Source: Firmicutes bacterium HGW-Firmicutes-16
Lineage (GTDB): Bacteria > Bacillota > Clostridia > Oscillospirales > Oscillospiraceae
Assembly (NCBI GenBank): GCA_002841545.1
Contig: PGZZ01000007.1
Location: 186,001-250,000 of the forward strand
DNA: 64,000 nucleotides
Reading direction: 5' to 3'
Shown: positions 1 through 8,625 of the stretch, piece by piece
Position numbering within the stretch: position 1 is the first letter of the stretch
How the letters are laid out: each line of letters starts with the position of its first letter
Notes under the pieces: model-generated
Told to the model about the DNA's origin: nothing
What the model saw: the letters and a program-made list of their open reading frames with translations, nothing else
Database searches by the model: none
Translations under genes and position numbers: made by a program

Positions 1-386
1 ACTATTAACGCGCCGATAATGAGGCACCAAACCCAAGCTCCTCCGAGGTTTGCTGCAAGTACAGCGGCGGCCGCTCCCGACTGCGTCATGATTGCCGTCC
101 AGCCGATGAGCTGTATGACATTAAGCACCGAAAACAGAACAGAACCTTTCTGCCCAAAGGAGATTTTGACGCTCTCCATTGCGCTTTTTTCGGTATTCGC
201 GCCAATCAGCCCGGCGAGATATAAAAGCACACAGCCGATTACGTGACCGATTAAGATTGCCGCAAGCCCTTTTCCAAAGCCCAGTGGCGCGATAAATGTG
301 CCCGTCAGTATCTCCGCAATGGACACAGCCGCGCCGAACCAAATTAGCCCGTTCGAAAAAACGCTCGTCTTGACCTTTTCTTCCAT
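1..386 (-). CDS. cytX: CytX-type HMP/thiamin-precursor permease, N-terminal part (truncated by window edge)
   Basis: About 128 N-terminal residues, starting MEEKVKTSVFSNGLIWFGAA, run off the left edge of the window. The hydrophobic segments, and motifs such as WFGAAVSIAEILTG and APLGFGKGL, match the NCS1-family putative hydroxymethylpyrimidine permease CytX. The gene sits directly behind a TPP riboswitch and a terminator hairpin, which fits import of a thiamin precursor. An AGAGGTAGGT stretch just upstream of the ATG serves as ribosome binding site. The family is recognised from sequence; substrate specificity is inferred from the riboswitch. Confidence 0.85.
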   Translation of the reverse strand, partial: MEEKVKTSVFSNGLIWFGAAVSIAEILTGTFIAPLGFGKGLAAILIGHVIGCVLLYLAGLIGANTEKSAMESVKISFGQKGSVLFSVLNVIQLIGWTAIMTQSGAAAAVLAANLGGAWVWCLIIGALI

Positions 387-413
387 ACCTACCTCTTTTC
401 CACGAACAACACC

Positions 414-447
414 AAAAACGGGAAGCACCTGTATAGGTACCTCCCGT
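414..447 (-). terminator. Riboswitch expression-platform terminator before cytX
   Basis: On the minus strand a hairpin with stem ACGGGAGGTACCT / AGGTGCTTCCCGT (one mismatch, 4-nt loop) is followed by TTTTT. It lies between the TPP aptamer and the cytX start, as expected for transcription termination when TPP is bound. Confidence 0.8.
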
Positions 448-460
448 TAAAAAAGCTATT

Positions 461-550
461 TGCTCTCCCTACGTTGGCATTACCCAAATCAGGTGTAAGG
501 GTCGAAGTTCGATTACTTCCTCTCAGCCTGCAAAACAAGCTCCCCTGTTC
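461..550 (-). promoter_or_regulatory. TPP (THI-box) riboswitch
   Basis: The minus strand shows the conserved THI-box elements: CTGAGA near 520-525, ACCTGAT near 487-493, and GGTAATGCCAACGTAGGGA near 469-485. The flanks can pair as P1. It controls the cytX permease downstream, where TPP binding should favour the adjacent terminator. Confidence 0.93.
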
Positions 551-565
551 GTATTATTTGTCGTT

Positions 566-594
566 ATTTTAAATCCTAATCCTGAATTTGTCAA
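566..594 (-). promoter_or_regulatory. Sigma-A promoter for the TPP-regulated cytX transcript
   Basis: The minus strand has TTGACA (589-594), a 17-bp spacer and TAAAAT (566-571). It lies between the rsmI stop and the TPP aptamer. Confidence 0.75.
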
Positions 595-596
595 GA

Positions 597-1430
597 CTAT
601 GCTTTTCCCACCGCCGCATTATACAGCTCGTTTTTCGAGTATCCCGTATCCTCGGACGCAAGCTTTGCCGACTGCTTAAGGGACTTTCCCTCGCTGCGGT
701 AGAAATCTACTCGAGAAAGCGCCTCCTCGAGCGTCATTTCCGGCTCCGCCGTTTCTTCCTTACCCTTAACCACAAGTACATATTCGCCCCTCGGTGGAAT
801 TTTGGAGTAGTGTTCAAGCGCTCCGTCGATTGTCGTACGGATAACTTCTTCGTATATCTTAGTAATCTCGCGACAGAGCGAAAGCTCCCTGTCTCCGCCG
901 AAAGTATCCTTTAAATCCGTCAATGTTCCTATGAGTTTGTGCGGCGCTTCGTAAATTATCATTGTGCGCTTTTCATTTTGCAAGCTCTCCAAATGCTCCG
1001 CTCGGTTTTTGCCAGAGTTATTTATAAAGCCCTCGAAGGTGAAGCGCTGAGTGGGCAGCCCGCTTACGGCAAGTGCTGAAACGGCGGCGCAGGGTCCCGG
1101 TGTACAGCAGACTGTGATGCCCTCGCGTGCGCAGAGGCGCACAAGGTCCTCCCCTGGGTCGCTGATTGCGGGCATACCCGCGTCCGATACCAGCGCGACA
1201 TTTTCGCCGTTACGAAGGCGCTCAATTATCTTTTCCCCGCTTTGAGCTCGGTTATGCTCAAAATAACTGATAAGCGGCTTTTTGATCCCGAAATGGTTGA
1301 GCAGCTTCAGCGTGACGCGTGTATCCTCCGCCGCAATGAAATCGGCGTTCAGAAGCGTTTCCACGGCACGCGGAGAAAAGTCGCCAAGATTGCCAATCGG
1401 CGTTGCAACAAGATATAATATTCCGCTCAT
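597..1430 (-). CDS. rsmI: 16S rRNA (cytidine1402-2'-O)-methyltransferase RsmI
   Basis: This 277-residue protein is a tetrapyrrole-methylase-fold SAM enzyme that 2'-O-methylates C1402 of 16S rRNA in the decoding centre. Visible motifs are ATPIGNLGD near residue 9, AEDTR near 34, SDAGMPAISDPG near 102 and EAPHKL near 161. Length and motif order are those of complete RsmI. Its ATG overlaps the stop of the upstream methyltransferase gene by 4 nt (ATGA), so the two are translationally coupled in a ferredoxin-trmN6-rsmI operon. Confidence 0.95.
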   Translation of the reverse strand: MSGILYLVATPIGNLGDFSPRAVETLLNADFIAAEDTRVTLKLLNHFGIKKPLISYFEHNRAQSGEKIIERLRNGENVALVSDAGMPAISDPGEDLVRLCAREGITVCCTPGPCAAVSALAVSGLPTQRFTFEGFINNSGKNRAEHLESLQNEKRTMIIYEAPHKLIGTLTDLKDTFGGDRELSLCREITKIYEEVIRTTIDGALEHYSKIPPRGEYVLVVKGKEETAEPEMTLEEALSRVDFYRSEGKSLKQSAKLASEDTGYSKNELYNAAVGKA

Positions 1431-2179
1431 AGCTTCATTTCCTTTTCATCTGGAGCATAGGCCCCTCTTTTGTATATTTTCTGCACCTCGTCGGAATCGC
1501 TCCCGTCGGCGTTCGTTAGGTTGAGCTGCGCCTCGATTTTTAGCCCTTTACCGCCGCCGCGCTTGCCTTCAACGAGAACAAGACTCGGCGCTTTGAGCGC
1601 GCTGTGCGAGACCATACGCAGTCTTTTCGGCTCAATTCCGGCCTGCGTCATCGCGCAGAGCACTTCACTCAGACGTTCCGGACGATGCACAAGCGCAAAA
1701 TTCCCTCCCCAACGCAACGCCCATTTCGCAGCGGCGCACAGATCTGACAGGGAGCAGCTTTTTTCCTCTCGCGCGGATGCACGGTGAGGAGCCGGCGCAC
1801 TGTAACCCGAATTCTCCGCGAAATACGGCGGGTTTGAAACGACGAGGTCAAAGCTCTCCGCCTTAACGAGGCTTCTGTGCTCACGCAAATCGGCGTTTAT
1901 TATGCCCGCCCTGCTCTCCATGCCGTTTTCAGAGAGGTTTCTTTGGCTCAGCTCGGCAAAATCCGGCTGTATTTCGATTCCCGTGATTGAAGCGTCTTGA
2001 TTTTTTGCCGCGAGAAGAACGCAGAGAACGCCGGCACCACTTCCAAGGTCCAAACAGCTCTGTACACGCTTCATATTCGCAAAATCGGCGAGCAGAACCG
2101 AATCAGTCGAGAGCTTAAAGCTCTCCTCGGTCTGCATGAACCGCGGGCCTCCCCGCCAGAGCTCGTCAAACGCTTCCAT
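1427..2179 (-). CDS. trmN6: tRNA1(Val) (adenine37-N6)-methyltransferase family protein (TrmN6/YabB-like)
   Basis: A class I SAM-dependent methyltransferase of about 250 residues. A glycine-rich SAM loop (DLGSGAG) lies near residue 45 and the N6-adenine signature NPPY near residue 115. The family (E. coli YfiC, B. subtilis YabB) modifies A37 of tRNA-Val. The start at 2179 (MEAFDELWRGG) is chosen because GGAG lies about 9 nt upstream; starts at 2188, 2194 and a TTG at 2245 are in frame but poorly supported. It overlaps rsmI by 4 nt. Substrate is inferred from the family. Confidence 0.85.
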   Translation of the reverse strand: MEAFDELWRGGPRFMQTEESFKLSTDSVLLADFANMKRVQSCLDLGSGAGVLCVLLAAKNQDASITGIEIQPDFAELSQRNLSENGMESRAGIINADLREHRSLVKAESFDLVVSNPPYFAENSGYSAPAPHRASAREEKSCSLSDLCAAAKWALRWGGNFALVHRPERLSEVLCAMTQAGIEPKRLRMVSHSALKAPSLVLVEGKRGGGKGLKIEAQLNLTNADGSDSDEVQKIYKRGAYAPDEKEMKL

Positions 2180-2257
2180 TATATCCATCTCCATAAAAAA
2201 ATCAAAGAGCCTGCCGCAAAACAAACGTTGCAACAAGCTCTTCAAAATTACGACATT

Positions 2258-2425
2258 TTATTTTTCGGCTATAGCGCCTGTGGGGCAGGTATCAACGCAA
2301 GCGCCGCACTGAAGGCACTTGTCCTGATCGATCTCGTAGTGCTCATCGCCCATTGAGATAGCATCTGCAGGACAGCTGTCCGCGCAAGCACCGCAAGCGA
2401 TGCAATCGCTGCTAATTACAAACAT
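2258..2425 (-). CDS. Small 2[4Fe-4S] ferredoxin
   Basis: A 55-residue clostridial-type ferredoxin beginning MFVISSDCIACGACADSC. It has two CxxCxxCxxxC motifs (CIACGACADSC and CLQCGACVDTC), each followed by P, for two [4Fe-4S] clusters. It is a cytosolic low-potential electron carrier, a plausible partner for PFOR and indolepyruvate oxidoreductase elsewhere in the window. An AAGGAGG site lies just upstream of the ATG. It is the first gene of the unit that continues into trmN6 and rsmI; the 78-nt gap to the chosen trmN6 start holds no gene. Confidence 0.93.
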   Translation of the reverse strand: MFVISSDCIACGACADSCPADAISMGDEHYEIDQDKCLQCGACVDTCPTGAIAEK

Positions 2426-2466
2426 TTATGTATCCTCCTTGGTTGAAATAAGTCTCTTACTTTTGA

Positions 2467-2494
2467 ATTATAACATATACTTTTCGTATTGCAA
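2467..2494 (-). promoter_or_regulatory. Promoter of the ferredoxin-trmN6-rsmI operon
   Basis: The minus strand has TTGCAA (2489-2494), a 16-bp spacer and TATAAT (2467-2472) with an extended TG upstream of the -10. Confidence 0.7.
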
Positions 2495-2601
2495 GAAATT
2501 TTCTTGAAATGCTTTTAAATTCTCGTGAGCACCCGTTAAAGCAAGAAAAACAATGAATGCACGAGCTATCGCGAGATAATTAACGATAACTCAGCCTAAT
2601 T

Positions 2602-2618
2602 GGTCAGGATAGGTCAAA
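2602..2618 (+). promoter_or_regulatory. CtsR operator, upstream box
   Basis: GGTCAGG-ATA-GGTCAAA, a heptad direct repeat with a 3-bp spacer, matches the CtsR box. It lies just upstream of the -35 element of the ctsR operon. Confidence 0.75.
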
Positions 2619-2625
2619 CCAATAT

Positions 2626-2657
2626 TTGCATTACTGACCTTTCCTGATTATTATAAT
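2626..2657 (+). promoter_or_regulatory. Promoter of the ctsR-mcsA-clpC operon
   Basis: TTGCAT (2626-2631) is followed after 17 bp by TATTAT (2649-2654), which overlaps a better TATAAT at 2652-2657 with 20-bp spacing. The promoter is bracketed by two CtsR boxes, consistent with autorepression. Confidence 0.6.
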
Positions 2658-2663
2658 TACAAA

Positions 2664-2680
2664 GGTCAAAGATGGTCAAT
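2664..2680 (+). promoter_or_regulatory. CtsR operator, downstream box
   Basis: GGTCAAA-GAT-GGTCAAT, a near-consensus CtsR heptad repeat, lies downstream of the -10 and before the ctsR ribosome binding site. Confidence 0.85.
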
Positions 2681-2710
2681 TTCAAATTAAACATTCTACG
2701 AGGTGACAGC

Positions 2711-3172
2711 ATGGGAACAAGCGATATGATAGCGAGCTTTATAATCAATGCTCTGGAAAATGCGGGCGGGATGGCGGAGCTTCAGCGTTCCAATCTGGCT
2801 GAAAAATTCAGCTGCGTCCCGAGTCAGATTAATTATGTGATTTCAACGCGATTTTCTCCCGAGCATGGCTACATTGTCGAATCCCGAAGGGGCGGCGGCG
2901 GTTTCATACGGATAACGAGAGTTCAGGCAAGTCCCGAAAGACTCATTATGCATACAGTCAACGCCGTCGGCGATAGTCTTGACCTTCGAACCGCTGCGGC
3001 CTTCGTTTCGAATATGCTCGGCTCTGACGCGATGGACGGAAAAACGGCGGGACTCGTTATGACGGCGATAAGCGATAATTCGCTCCGACCCATAGCCCCT
3101 GAGCACCGCGACATTGTAAGAGCTTCAATTTTCAAGCAACTGCTGGTCAGCATTTTGGCAGTATTGGAATAA
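2711..3172 (+). CDS. ctsR: CtsR, class III heat-shock repressor
   Basis: A 153-residue transcriptional repressor of clp genes. The N-terminal winged-helix part carries the conserved RRGGGGFIRI wing near residue 60; the C-terminal part is the dimerisation domain. The start at 2711 (MGTSDMIASFI) is preceded by GAGGTGACAGC; an earlier in-frame ATG at 2672 overlaps the downstream operator and has no ribosome binding site. It is the first gene of ctsR-mcsA-clpC and should repress its own promoter through the two upstream boxes. In Bacillus, inactivation on heat or arginine phosphorylation involves McsA/McsB; mcsB is absent here. Confidence 0.95.
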   Translation: MGTSDMIASFIINALENAGGMAELQRSNLAEKFSCVPSQINYVISTRFSPEHGYIVESRRGGGGFIRITRVQASPERLIMHTVNAVGDSLDLRTAAAFVSNMLGSDAMDGKTAGLVMTAISDNSLRPIAPEHRDIVRASIFKQLLVSILAVLE

Positions 3173-3202
3173 TAATCATATATTTTCAAGGAGGTAACTT
3201 TT

Positions 3203-3682
3203 ATGAAATGCGAAAAATGTAACAACGAGGCTGTATTCCACTTTCAGTCGAATATAAACGGTGAAAAAACCGAGTATCATCTCTGCTCGGACTGCGCGAA
3301 GTCTGCGGGTTTTGGCGAGATGCTGGATTTCCGTCCCCGTTCCATGTTCGAAAGCGTCTTCAGCGAACCCTTCGGTCTCATGGACAGCTTCTTCAAAGAC
3401 CCGTTCGCTTCCTTTGGGACACTTGCCGACGGTTTCTTTGCAAGAAGGCTGCTCACTCCTACCCTTGAGGCGCCCAGCGTGAACGTCGCCGTCGGCGAGC
3501 CCGAAAAAGCGACAGAAACCGAAGCGAAAGCAAAGGATAATATCCCTAGGGACGCAGGTGAAGAATTCCGCCGCAAGCGCGAGCTCTTTGCTCTGCGGCA
3601 TCAGATGAGAACCGCTGTCAGATCGGAAGAATTTGAAAAAGCGGCCGGTCTTCGGGATAAGATTCGCGAACTCGAGCGATAA
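3203..3682 (+). CDS. mcsA: McsA, UvrB/UvrC-motif zinc protein of the CtsR operon
   Basis: A 159-residue protein with N-terminal zinc-binding CxxC pairs (CEKC, CSDC) and a C-terminal UVR motif (RSEEFEKAAGLRDKIREL). In Bacillus McsA activates the protein-arginine kinase McsB and modulates CtsR. A strong AAGGAGG site precedes the start. The gene sits 30 nt after ctsR and 53 nt before clpC, leaving no room for mcsB. Without the kinase in cis, McsA may act directly on CtsR/ClpC, or mcsB may lie elsewhere. Confidence 0.92.
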   Translation: MKCEKCNNEAVFHFQSNINGEKTEYHLCSDCAKSAGFGEMLDFRPRSMFESVFSEPFGLMDSFFKDPFASFGTLADGFFARRLLTPTLEAPSVNVAVGEPEKATETEAKAKDNIPRDAGEEFRRKRELFALRHQMRTAVRSEEFEKAAGLRDKIRELER

Positions 3683-3735
3683 TTAAGTAAATAACTAGGA
3701 ATTGTTTGGAAAATCCATTTCGAGGAGGAATGTGA

Positions 3736-6201
3736 ATGCGCAACCAGGATAGATTTACAGAAAGAGCGCAGCTAGCTCTTTCAAAAGCACAGGAAGCCGC
3801 GCAGAATATGGGCCACAGCTATGTAGGAACGGAGCACATCCTCCTCGGGGTGGCTCTCGAGGGCGAAGGTCTTGGCGCAAAATTACTGCGCGAAAACGGA
3901 CTTGAGGAGACGCTTATTTCTGAGCTTCTGGAAAAATTCGTAGGGCGAGGCGCGCCGGGGACACCCGCTCAAGGACTCACCCCCGACGCTAAGCGCGTTA
4001 TTGAGCTTTCAATTATTGACGCCAACCGTTTGGGTCACAGCTACATCGGAACGGAGCATCTGCTTATGGGCATGCTCCGCGAGCCCGAATGCGCAGGCGC
4101 AAGGCTGATTTCTTCCACCGGCGTTGACCTCAACAAAATATACACAGACATTGTAAATGTCTTCCGCAGCTCCGACTACCGCCAGATGCCTCCGCAGGCA
4201 GCGGCGCAGACTTCCGTACGCAGCGGCAAGAAGACCGAGACCAAAGTTCTCGACCAGTTCAGCCGCGACTTGACGGTCTCCGCGCAGGAAGGACAGCTCG
4301 ACCCCGTTATCGGTCGTTCGCGCGAAATTCAGCGCGTTATCCAAATCCTTTCGCGCCGAACGAAAAACAACCCTGTCCTCATCGGAGAGCCGGGTGTCGG
4401 CAAAACTGCCATAGCCGAGGGGCTTGCACAGATGGTCATAGCGGGTGATGTACCGGAGGATCTTCGCGGAAAGCGCATAGTCTCCCTCGACCTCACTGGG
4501 ATGCTTGCGGGTACAAAGTACCGCGGTGATTTTGAGGAACGCATCAAATCAGCTCTGAAAGAGGCACAAAAAGCTGGAGACATCATCCTTTTCATAGATG
4601 AACTCCATACAATAATCGGCGCGGGCGCCGCGGAAGGCGCGATTGACGCGGCGAATATCATTAAGCCTGCTCTCGGCAGAGGCGAGATTCAAGTAATCGG
4701 CGCAACAACGCTCAACGAATACCGAAAGCACATTGAGAAGGACGCAGCGCTTGAGCGCAGGTTCCAGCCTGTCATGGTCGAGGAGCCCTCCGCCGAGGAG
4801 TCAGTTGCGATAATCACCGGTCTGCGCGACAGATATGAAGCGCACCACAAGCTGAAGATAACCGACGAGGCTATACGCGCCGCCGTAACGATGTCGGGGC
4901 GCTATATCAATGACCGCTATCTGCCTGACAAAGCAATTGACCTCATGGACGAGGCATCCTCCCGCGTGCGTATGAAAACGCTGACTGCTCCCGATGAGCT
5001 TAAGGTAATTGAAAAACGCATTGACGCTCTAATAAACGAAAAAGAAGCCTCAATCAAGGCACAGGACTTCGAAGCAGCCGCCAGAATACGCGACAAGGAA
5101 AAACATCAGCGCGAGGAGCTCGACGCCGCCCGCAAAAAGTGGGATGAAAAACGCGGTGGCATGATAAGATGCGTCACCGAAGAGGATATCGCCGAGGTCG
5201 TTTCCGGCTGGACCGGTATACCCGTCACAAGTCTTACTGAGAGCGAGAGCGACAGGCTTCTAAAGATGGAGGAGATACTTCACAAACGAGTTATCGGGCA
5301 AAACGAGGCCGTTTCGGCGGTTTCCCGCGCAATCCGCCGCGGGCGCGTCGGTCTTAAGGACCCGAAACGTCCGGTTGGCAGCTTTCTGTTCCTTGGCCCC
5401 ACGGGCGTCGGCAAGACCGAGCTTTGCAAGGCTCTCGCGGAAGCGGTTTTCGGTGACGAGAGCGCCATGATAAGAATAGATATGTCCGAATACATGGAAA
5501 AGCACACTATCTCGAAGCTCATCGGTTCGCCACCGGGCTATGTAGGCTATGACGAAGGTGGCCAGTTGACCGAAAAAGTCAGAAGAAAGCCCTATTCCGT
5601 CATCCTTTTCGACGAGATCGAAAAAGCTCACGAGGATGTTTTCAACATCATGCTTCAAGTAATGGATGACGGTATCCTCACTGACTCGCAGGGCAGAAAA
5701 GTAAACTTCAAAAACACCATCATCGTCATGACCTCGAACATCGGCGCGCGCAACATTACCGATAAGCAGAAAACTCTCGGCTTTGCTGATGCAGATGTCA
5801 CGAAGAGCGGCATCAAAAACGTCGAAGAGATTCGCACGCTCGTAATGAAGGATTTGAAAAGCACCTTCCGTCCGGAGTTTCTAAACCGCATAGACGATAC
5901 GATAGTTTTCTCGCAGCTCTCCCGCGAAGACATCAGAATAATTGCGGGGAACATGATTGCAATCGTTGCGAAAAGGCTTAAGGACCTCGGCATAGGTCTC
6001 GCTGTTTCGAACGAAGCCCTTGACAAACTCGCATCTGATGGCTTCGATCCAATTTACGGTGCGCGTCCCCTGCGCCGCACAATCCAAGCCACCATCGAGG
6101 ACGCGGCGGCGGAAAAGCTGCTCGACGGCTCTCTGAAGAGCGGCGAAAAAGCAGAGGCGACCGTTGATGAAGGAAAAATCGTTTTGAAAAAGGCAATTTA
6201 A
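3736..6201 (+). CDS. clpC: ATP-dependent protease ATP-binding subunit ClpC
   Basis: A complete 821-residue Hsp100 AAA+ unfoldase. Two N-domain repeats contain [11 protein letters not shown] and [14 protein letters not shown]-1 has Walker [10 protein letters not shown] and Walker B ILFIDELH. The middle domain contains a UVR motif ([18 protein letters not shown]). AAA-2 has GPTGVGKTE and [10 protein letters not shown]. It unfolds substrates for ClpP in the cytosol. AGGAGGAATGTGA precedes the ATG. It is the third gene of the CtsR-controlled operon and is followed by a hairpin terminator. Confidence 0.97.
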   Translation: MRNQDRFTERAQLALSKAQEAAQNMGHSYVGTEHILLGVALEGEGLGAKLLRENGLEETLISELLEKFVGRGAPGTPAQGLTPDAKRVIELSIIDANRLGHSYIGTEHLLMGMLREPECAGARLISSTGVDLNKIYTDIVNVFRSSDYRQMPPQAAAQTSVRSGKKTETKVLDQFSRDLTVSAQEGQLDPVIGRSREIQRVIQILSRRTKNNPVLIGEPGVGKTAIAEGLAQMVIAGDVPEDLRGKRIVSLDLTGMLAGTKYRGDFEERIKSALKEAQKAGDIILFIDELHTIIGAGAAEGAIDAANIIKPALGRGEIQVIGATTLNEYRKHIEKDAALERRFQPVMVEEPSAEESVAIITGLRDRYEAHHKLKITDEAIRAAVTMSGRYINDRYLPDKAIDLMDEASSRVRMKTLTAPDELKVIEKRIDALINEKEASIKAQDFEAAARIRDKEKHQREELDAARKKWDEKRGGMIRCVTEEDIAEVVSGWTGIPVTSLTESESDRLLKMEEILHKRVIGQNEAVSAVSRAIRRGRVGLKDPKRPVGSFLFLGPTGVGKTELCKALAEAVFGDESAMIRIDMSEYMEKHTISKLIGSPPGYVGYDEGGQLTEKVRRKPYSVILFDEIEKAHEDVFNIMLQVMDDGILTDSQGRKVNFKNTIIVMTSNIGARNITDKQKTLGFADADVTKSGIKNVEEIRTLVMKDLKSTFRPEFLNRIDDTIVFSQLSREDIRIIAGNMIAIVAKRLKDLGIGLAVSNEALDKLASDGFDPIYGARPLRRTIQATIEDAAAEKLLDGSLKSGEKAEATVDEGKIVLKKAI

Positions 6202-6240
6202 CAAAATTCTCTTTCAATATTTAGTAAATAGTGTTAAGAT

Positions 6241-6272
6241 ACTCCTGCCCGCTTAAGGCAGGAGTATTATTA
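6241..6272 (+). terminator. Terminator after clpC
   Basis: ACTCCTGCC / GGCAGGAGT stem with a 7-nt loop, followed by ATTATTAT. The U-tract is imperfect. Confidence 0.65.
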
Positions 6273-6322
6273 TCGCGCCAATCCGACTTTTAGGACAAGG
6301 CTCAGCGGAGGTAGAAAGATAA

Positions 6323-6769
6323 ATGTCTGAAGATTACAGCTATGAAGATAACTTGGCAGGTCAAAAAATGACCAAAGAAGAGCGCTACTCAAAAATGATT
6401 GACTATATGAACAGCGTTCCCGATTTCAACTTACACAACGGCATCAAGCTAACCGAGCTGCGTGACAATTTTGCGTCTTGCAGAGTCGAACTCACTCCGG
6501 AATCCATAAACGCGCAGGGCATGGCGCATGGCGGTTTAATATTCTCAATTTGCGATGTAGCCGCGGGCTTTGCGGCAGCGTCGATTGACCGCCGCTGTGT
6601 CACGCAGGCTTCGAATATTAATTTCCTGCGTCCTGCGCTGGGAGCTTATCTCACAGCAAAGGCGGAGCCTATAAAGGTCGGTAAGACCATATCCGTGGTC
6701 GAGGCAAGGGTCTATGACGATTCGGGGCGCCTCGTTGCGGTGTCCACATTCTCGATCTTTTACACCTGA
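6323..6769 (+). CDS. PaaI-type hotdog-fold acyl-CoA thioesterase
   Basis: A 148-residue single-domain hotdog protein. The signature HGGLIFSICDVAAGFA near residue 70 is that of the PaaI/4HBT branch, which hydrolyses acyl- or aryl-CoA esters. About 25 extra charged residues precede the fold. GGAGGT lies upstream of the ATG. It stands alone between the clpC terminator and a strong terminator shared with the convergent FmdE-like gene. The substrate cannot be read from the sequence. Confidence 0.85.
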   Translation: MSEDYSYEDNLAGQKMTKEERYSKMIDYMNSVPDFNLHNGIKLTELRDNFASCRVELTPESINAQGMAHGGLIFSICDVAAGFAAASIDRRCVTQASNINFLRPALGAYLTAKAEPIKVGKTISVVEARVYDDSGRLVAVSTFSIFYT

Positions 6770-6775
6770 GTTTTT

Positions 6776-6823
6776 TAATAATAAGAGGCAAAGCGAAAAT
6801 TCGCTTTGCCTCTTATTATTACA
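6776..6823. terminator. Bidirectional terminator between the thioesterase and FmdE-like genes
   Basis: A long stem AATAATAAGAGGCAAAGCGA with its complement and A/T-rich flanks on both sides lies between convergent genes. Confidence 0.9.
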
Positions 6824-6835
6824 TAATCGAATCGG

Positions 6836-7357
6836 TCACCTATCATATTCCTTAAAACAGCCGAGACAAACCTTTTTTCCGCTGACGAGCCTGATTTTAT
6901 CTTCTCTAGCCTTTTCACCACAGTTTTCGCAAACGACGGATTGGAATATCCTTGCCGGCTCCGGAAGCTTAAACACAGGCTTTGTAAGCGAGAACAGCTC
7001 CTCCGTCGGAGCGTCCAGTATAAAGGCAAGCCTTTCCTCTCTGGACATCTCCCTGCCGTCAGCCTTAAAAAAGAGCCTGACAGATTCGTTGCTCTCGCGG
7101 AAATAAAAGTTGAACGCCATCTTTCCCATGGGCTTATAAATCAGATTGCCCTTACCGAAAGTAGTGCCCAAAAGGCTTTGCACGGCGTCAACAGCGCAGG
7201 TGTCGTTTTCGGTGATGCAGACAAGCTCCTCGTCAACTGACGCATTTGTCGATAAATGCTCCGAAAGCGCCTCACAGACCTTGAAGCCAATCGCAAGTCC
7301 CGGACATTCGTGACCGTGGAATTCCACCGCTTTTCTCCATTTTAGCTGATTGTACAC
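6836..7357 (-). CDS. FmdE-family protein with C-terminal zinc ribbon
   Basis: A protein of about 173 residues. It opens with the FmdE/Tra-type signature FHGHECPGLAIG, containing a His/Cys metal site, and closes with a CENC...CLGC zinc ribbon. FmdE domains occur as formylmethanofuran dehydrogenase subunit E in methanogens and as stand-alone proteins near molybdenum or cofactor genes in clostridia; no such partner is visible here. The GTG at 7357 (MYNQLKWRKAVEF) is chosen because AAGGAG lies 9 nt upstream; an in-frame ATG at 7390 lies upstream of that site. Function is unknown. Confidence 0.8.
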   Translation of the reverse strand: MYNQLKWRKAVEFHGHECPGLAIGFKVCEALSEHLSTNASVDEELVCITENDTCAVDAVQSLLGTTFGKGNLIYKPMGKMAFNFYFRESNESVRLFFKADGREMSREERLAFILDAPTEELFSLTKPVFKLPEPARIFQSVVCENCGEKAREDKIRLVSGKKVCLGCFKEYDR

Positions 7358-7475
7358 GGGTTCACACTCCTTAGTGTTTTTCATTTGCATGAATCTTTTT
7401 CTTTATTAAAACGGATTATATAACGAACCAACGAAAATCTCAAGTCACCTATGTTAAATCCTCTCGGCACTAGGT

Positions 7476-8486
7476 TTAGCACATTTCCGTCTCAGGATAA
7501 TAGTGCGAGAGTATCTCTCTGTAATCAAAGCCGTTACGCGCCATAACATTTGCACCATACTGGCTCATTCCCAGCCCGTGACCGTAGCCCGTTACAGTGA
7601 ACGTAAAAATTCCGTCCTTATACTCAAGCGTAAACGCGGTACTTCGCAGCTCAAAGAGCTTTCGCATCTCGGGACCTGTCAGCGCGGCGCCTCCGATTGT
7701 CATGCTCTTTACCCTGCCGCTCTCGTCCAGCTCCGTATCCGTGACCCATTTTGTAGGATCGTCGGAAAAGGAGGCGTCGGACTTAAGAAGAAGCACAGTT
7801 TCGCGGAAGTTCTCCTTTGCGACCTCGACCGTAGTCACAAAATTCGGAACGTCGGTCTCCGTTTCGGGGCTGTTTACACAGACGAGATAAGGGACGTCTC
7901 CCCATAGCTCGCTGCCGCTTTCTGTCTTTCCGGCGGAGGAGGAGTGGAACGACGCGAGGATCGGCTCGCCCGAATATGTCAGCACCTGCCCGTCCGTATC
8001 CGTAACAGCAGACCTAATCGCCCCCATGTATTCGTCAAACTTATCTCCCCAATTTCCTCTCAGCTCCGTCTCTTCGGTAGCGGCCATGCAGCAGCCTGCT
8101 TCCGTGCAAATGTTTGCCTGCGGGTGCTTTGGGTTGACGTGCTTCGTGCAGTAAACTATGTAGGTTCTCGCCGCAACAGCCTGAGCTTTCAGAGCCTCTT
8201 CGGAGAAGGTTGCGGGCACCTCGGCTGCCAGAACATAGGGCAGATAGTCCGCCATTGTCACATCCTTCACCGCTTCTCCGTCTAATACGGTAAAGGTGAA
8301 TTCTTTGTCGGACACTTTTTCATATACACTTACTGGGCCTGTCGGCGAGGGGGACGCGGCCTCCGTAGGAGCCACTGAAGGCTCGTCCGAGAGATATTCC
8401 CCGCTGACGCTTTCCTTCATAAATAGAACGGGCATAATAATGGCGGCCATTGCCAACAGGATCGAAACCCAGATTATTCGTTTCAT
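7476..8486 (-). CDS. spoIID: Stage II sporulation protein D (SpoIID), lytic transglycosylase
   Basis: A 336-residue membrane-anchored protein. One N-terminal transmembrane segment and a Pro/Ser/Thr linker precede the SpoIID domain, with motifs DYLPYVLAAEVPATFSEEAL and a C-terminal GYGHGLGMSQYGANVMA. In Bacillus SpoIID cleaves denuded glycan strands with SpoIIM and SpoIIP during engulfment. The ATG at 8486 has GGTGAG directly upstream; a longer in-frame extension to 8711 has no such support. The gene is monocistronic here; sporulation-sigma control is expected from the family but no promoter was assigned. Confidence 0.93.
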   Translation of the reverse strand: MKRIIWVSILLAMAAIIMPVLFMKESVSGEYLSDEPSVAPTEAASPSPTGPVSVYEKVSDKEFTFTVLDGEAVKDVTMADYLPYVLAAEVPATFSEEALKAQAVAARTYIVYCTKHVNPKHPQANICTEAGCCMAATEETELRGNWGDKFDEYMGAIRSAVTDTDGQVLTYSGEPILASFHSSSAGKTESGSELWGDVPYLVCVNSPETETDVPNFVTTVEVAKENFRETVLLLKSDASFSDDPTKWVTDTELDESGRVKSMTIGGAALTGPEMRKLFELRSTAFTLEYKDGIFTFTVTGYGHGLGMSQYGANVMARNGFDYREILSHYYPETEMC

Positions 8487-8625
8487 CTTCTCACCCCGAT
8501 TAGTAGTTGACGCTGATGTAAAAAAAGTATAGAATGGGTCAATCAAATATTGGAAAAGGGTATGGGGTTTGCCGCCCCTTGCCTTGTCGGTTCCATAGTA
8601 ATTATATTTTGACTGGAAGGTTAAT

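Noticed and set aside
2630-2650. Possible third CtsR box on the minus strand between the two operators
   Set aside because: Only one half matches the heptad; the spacing and second half are too degenerate.
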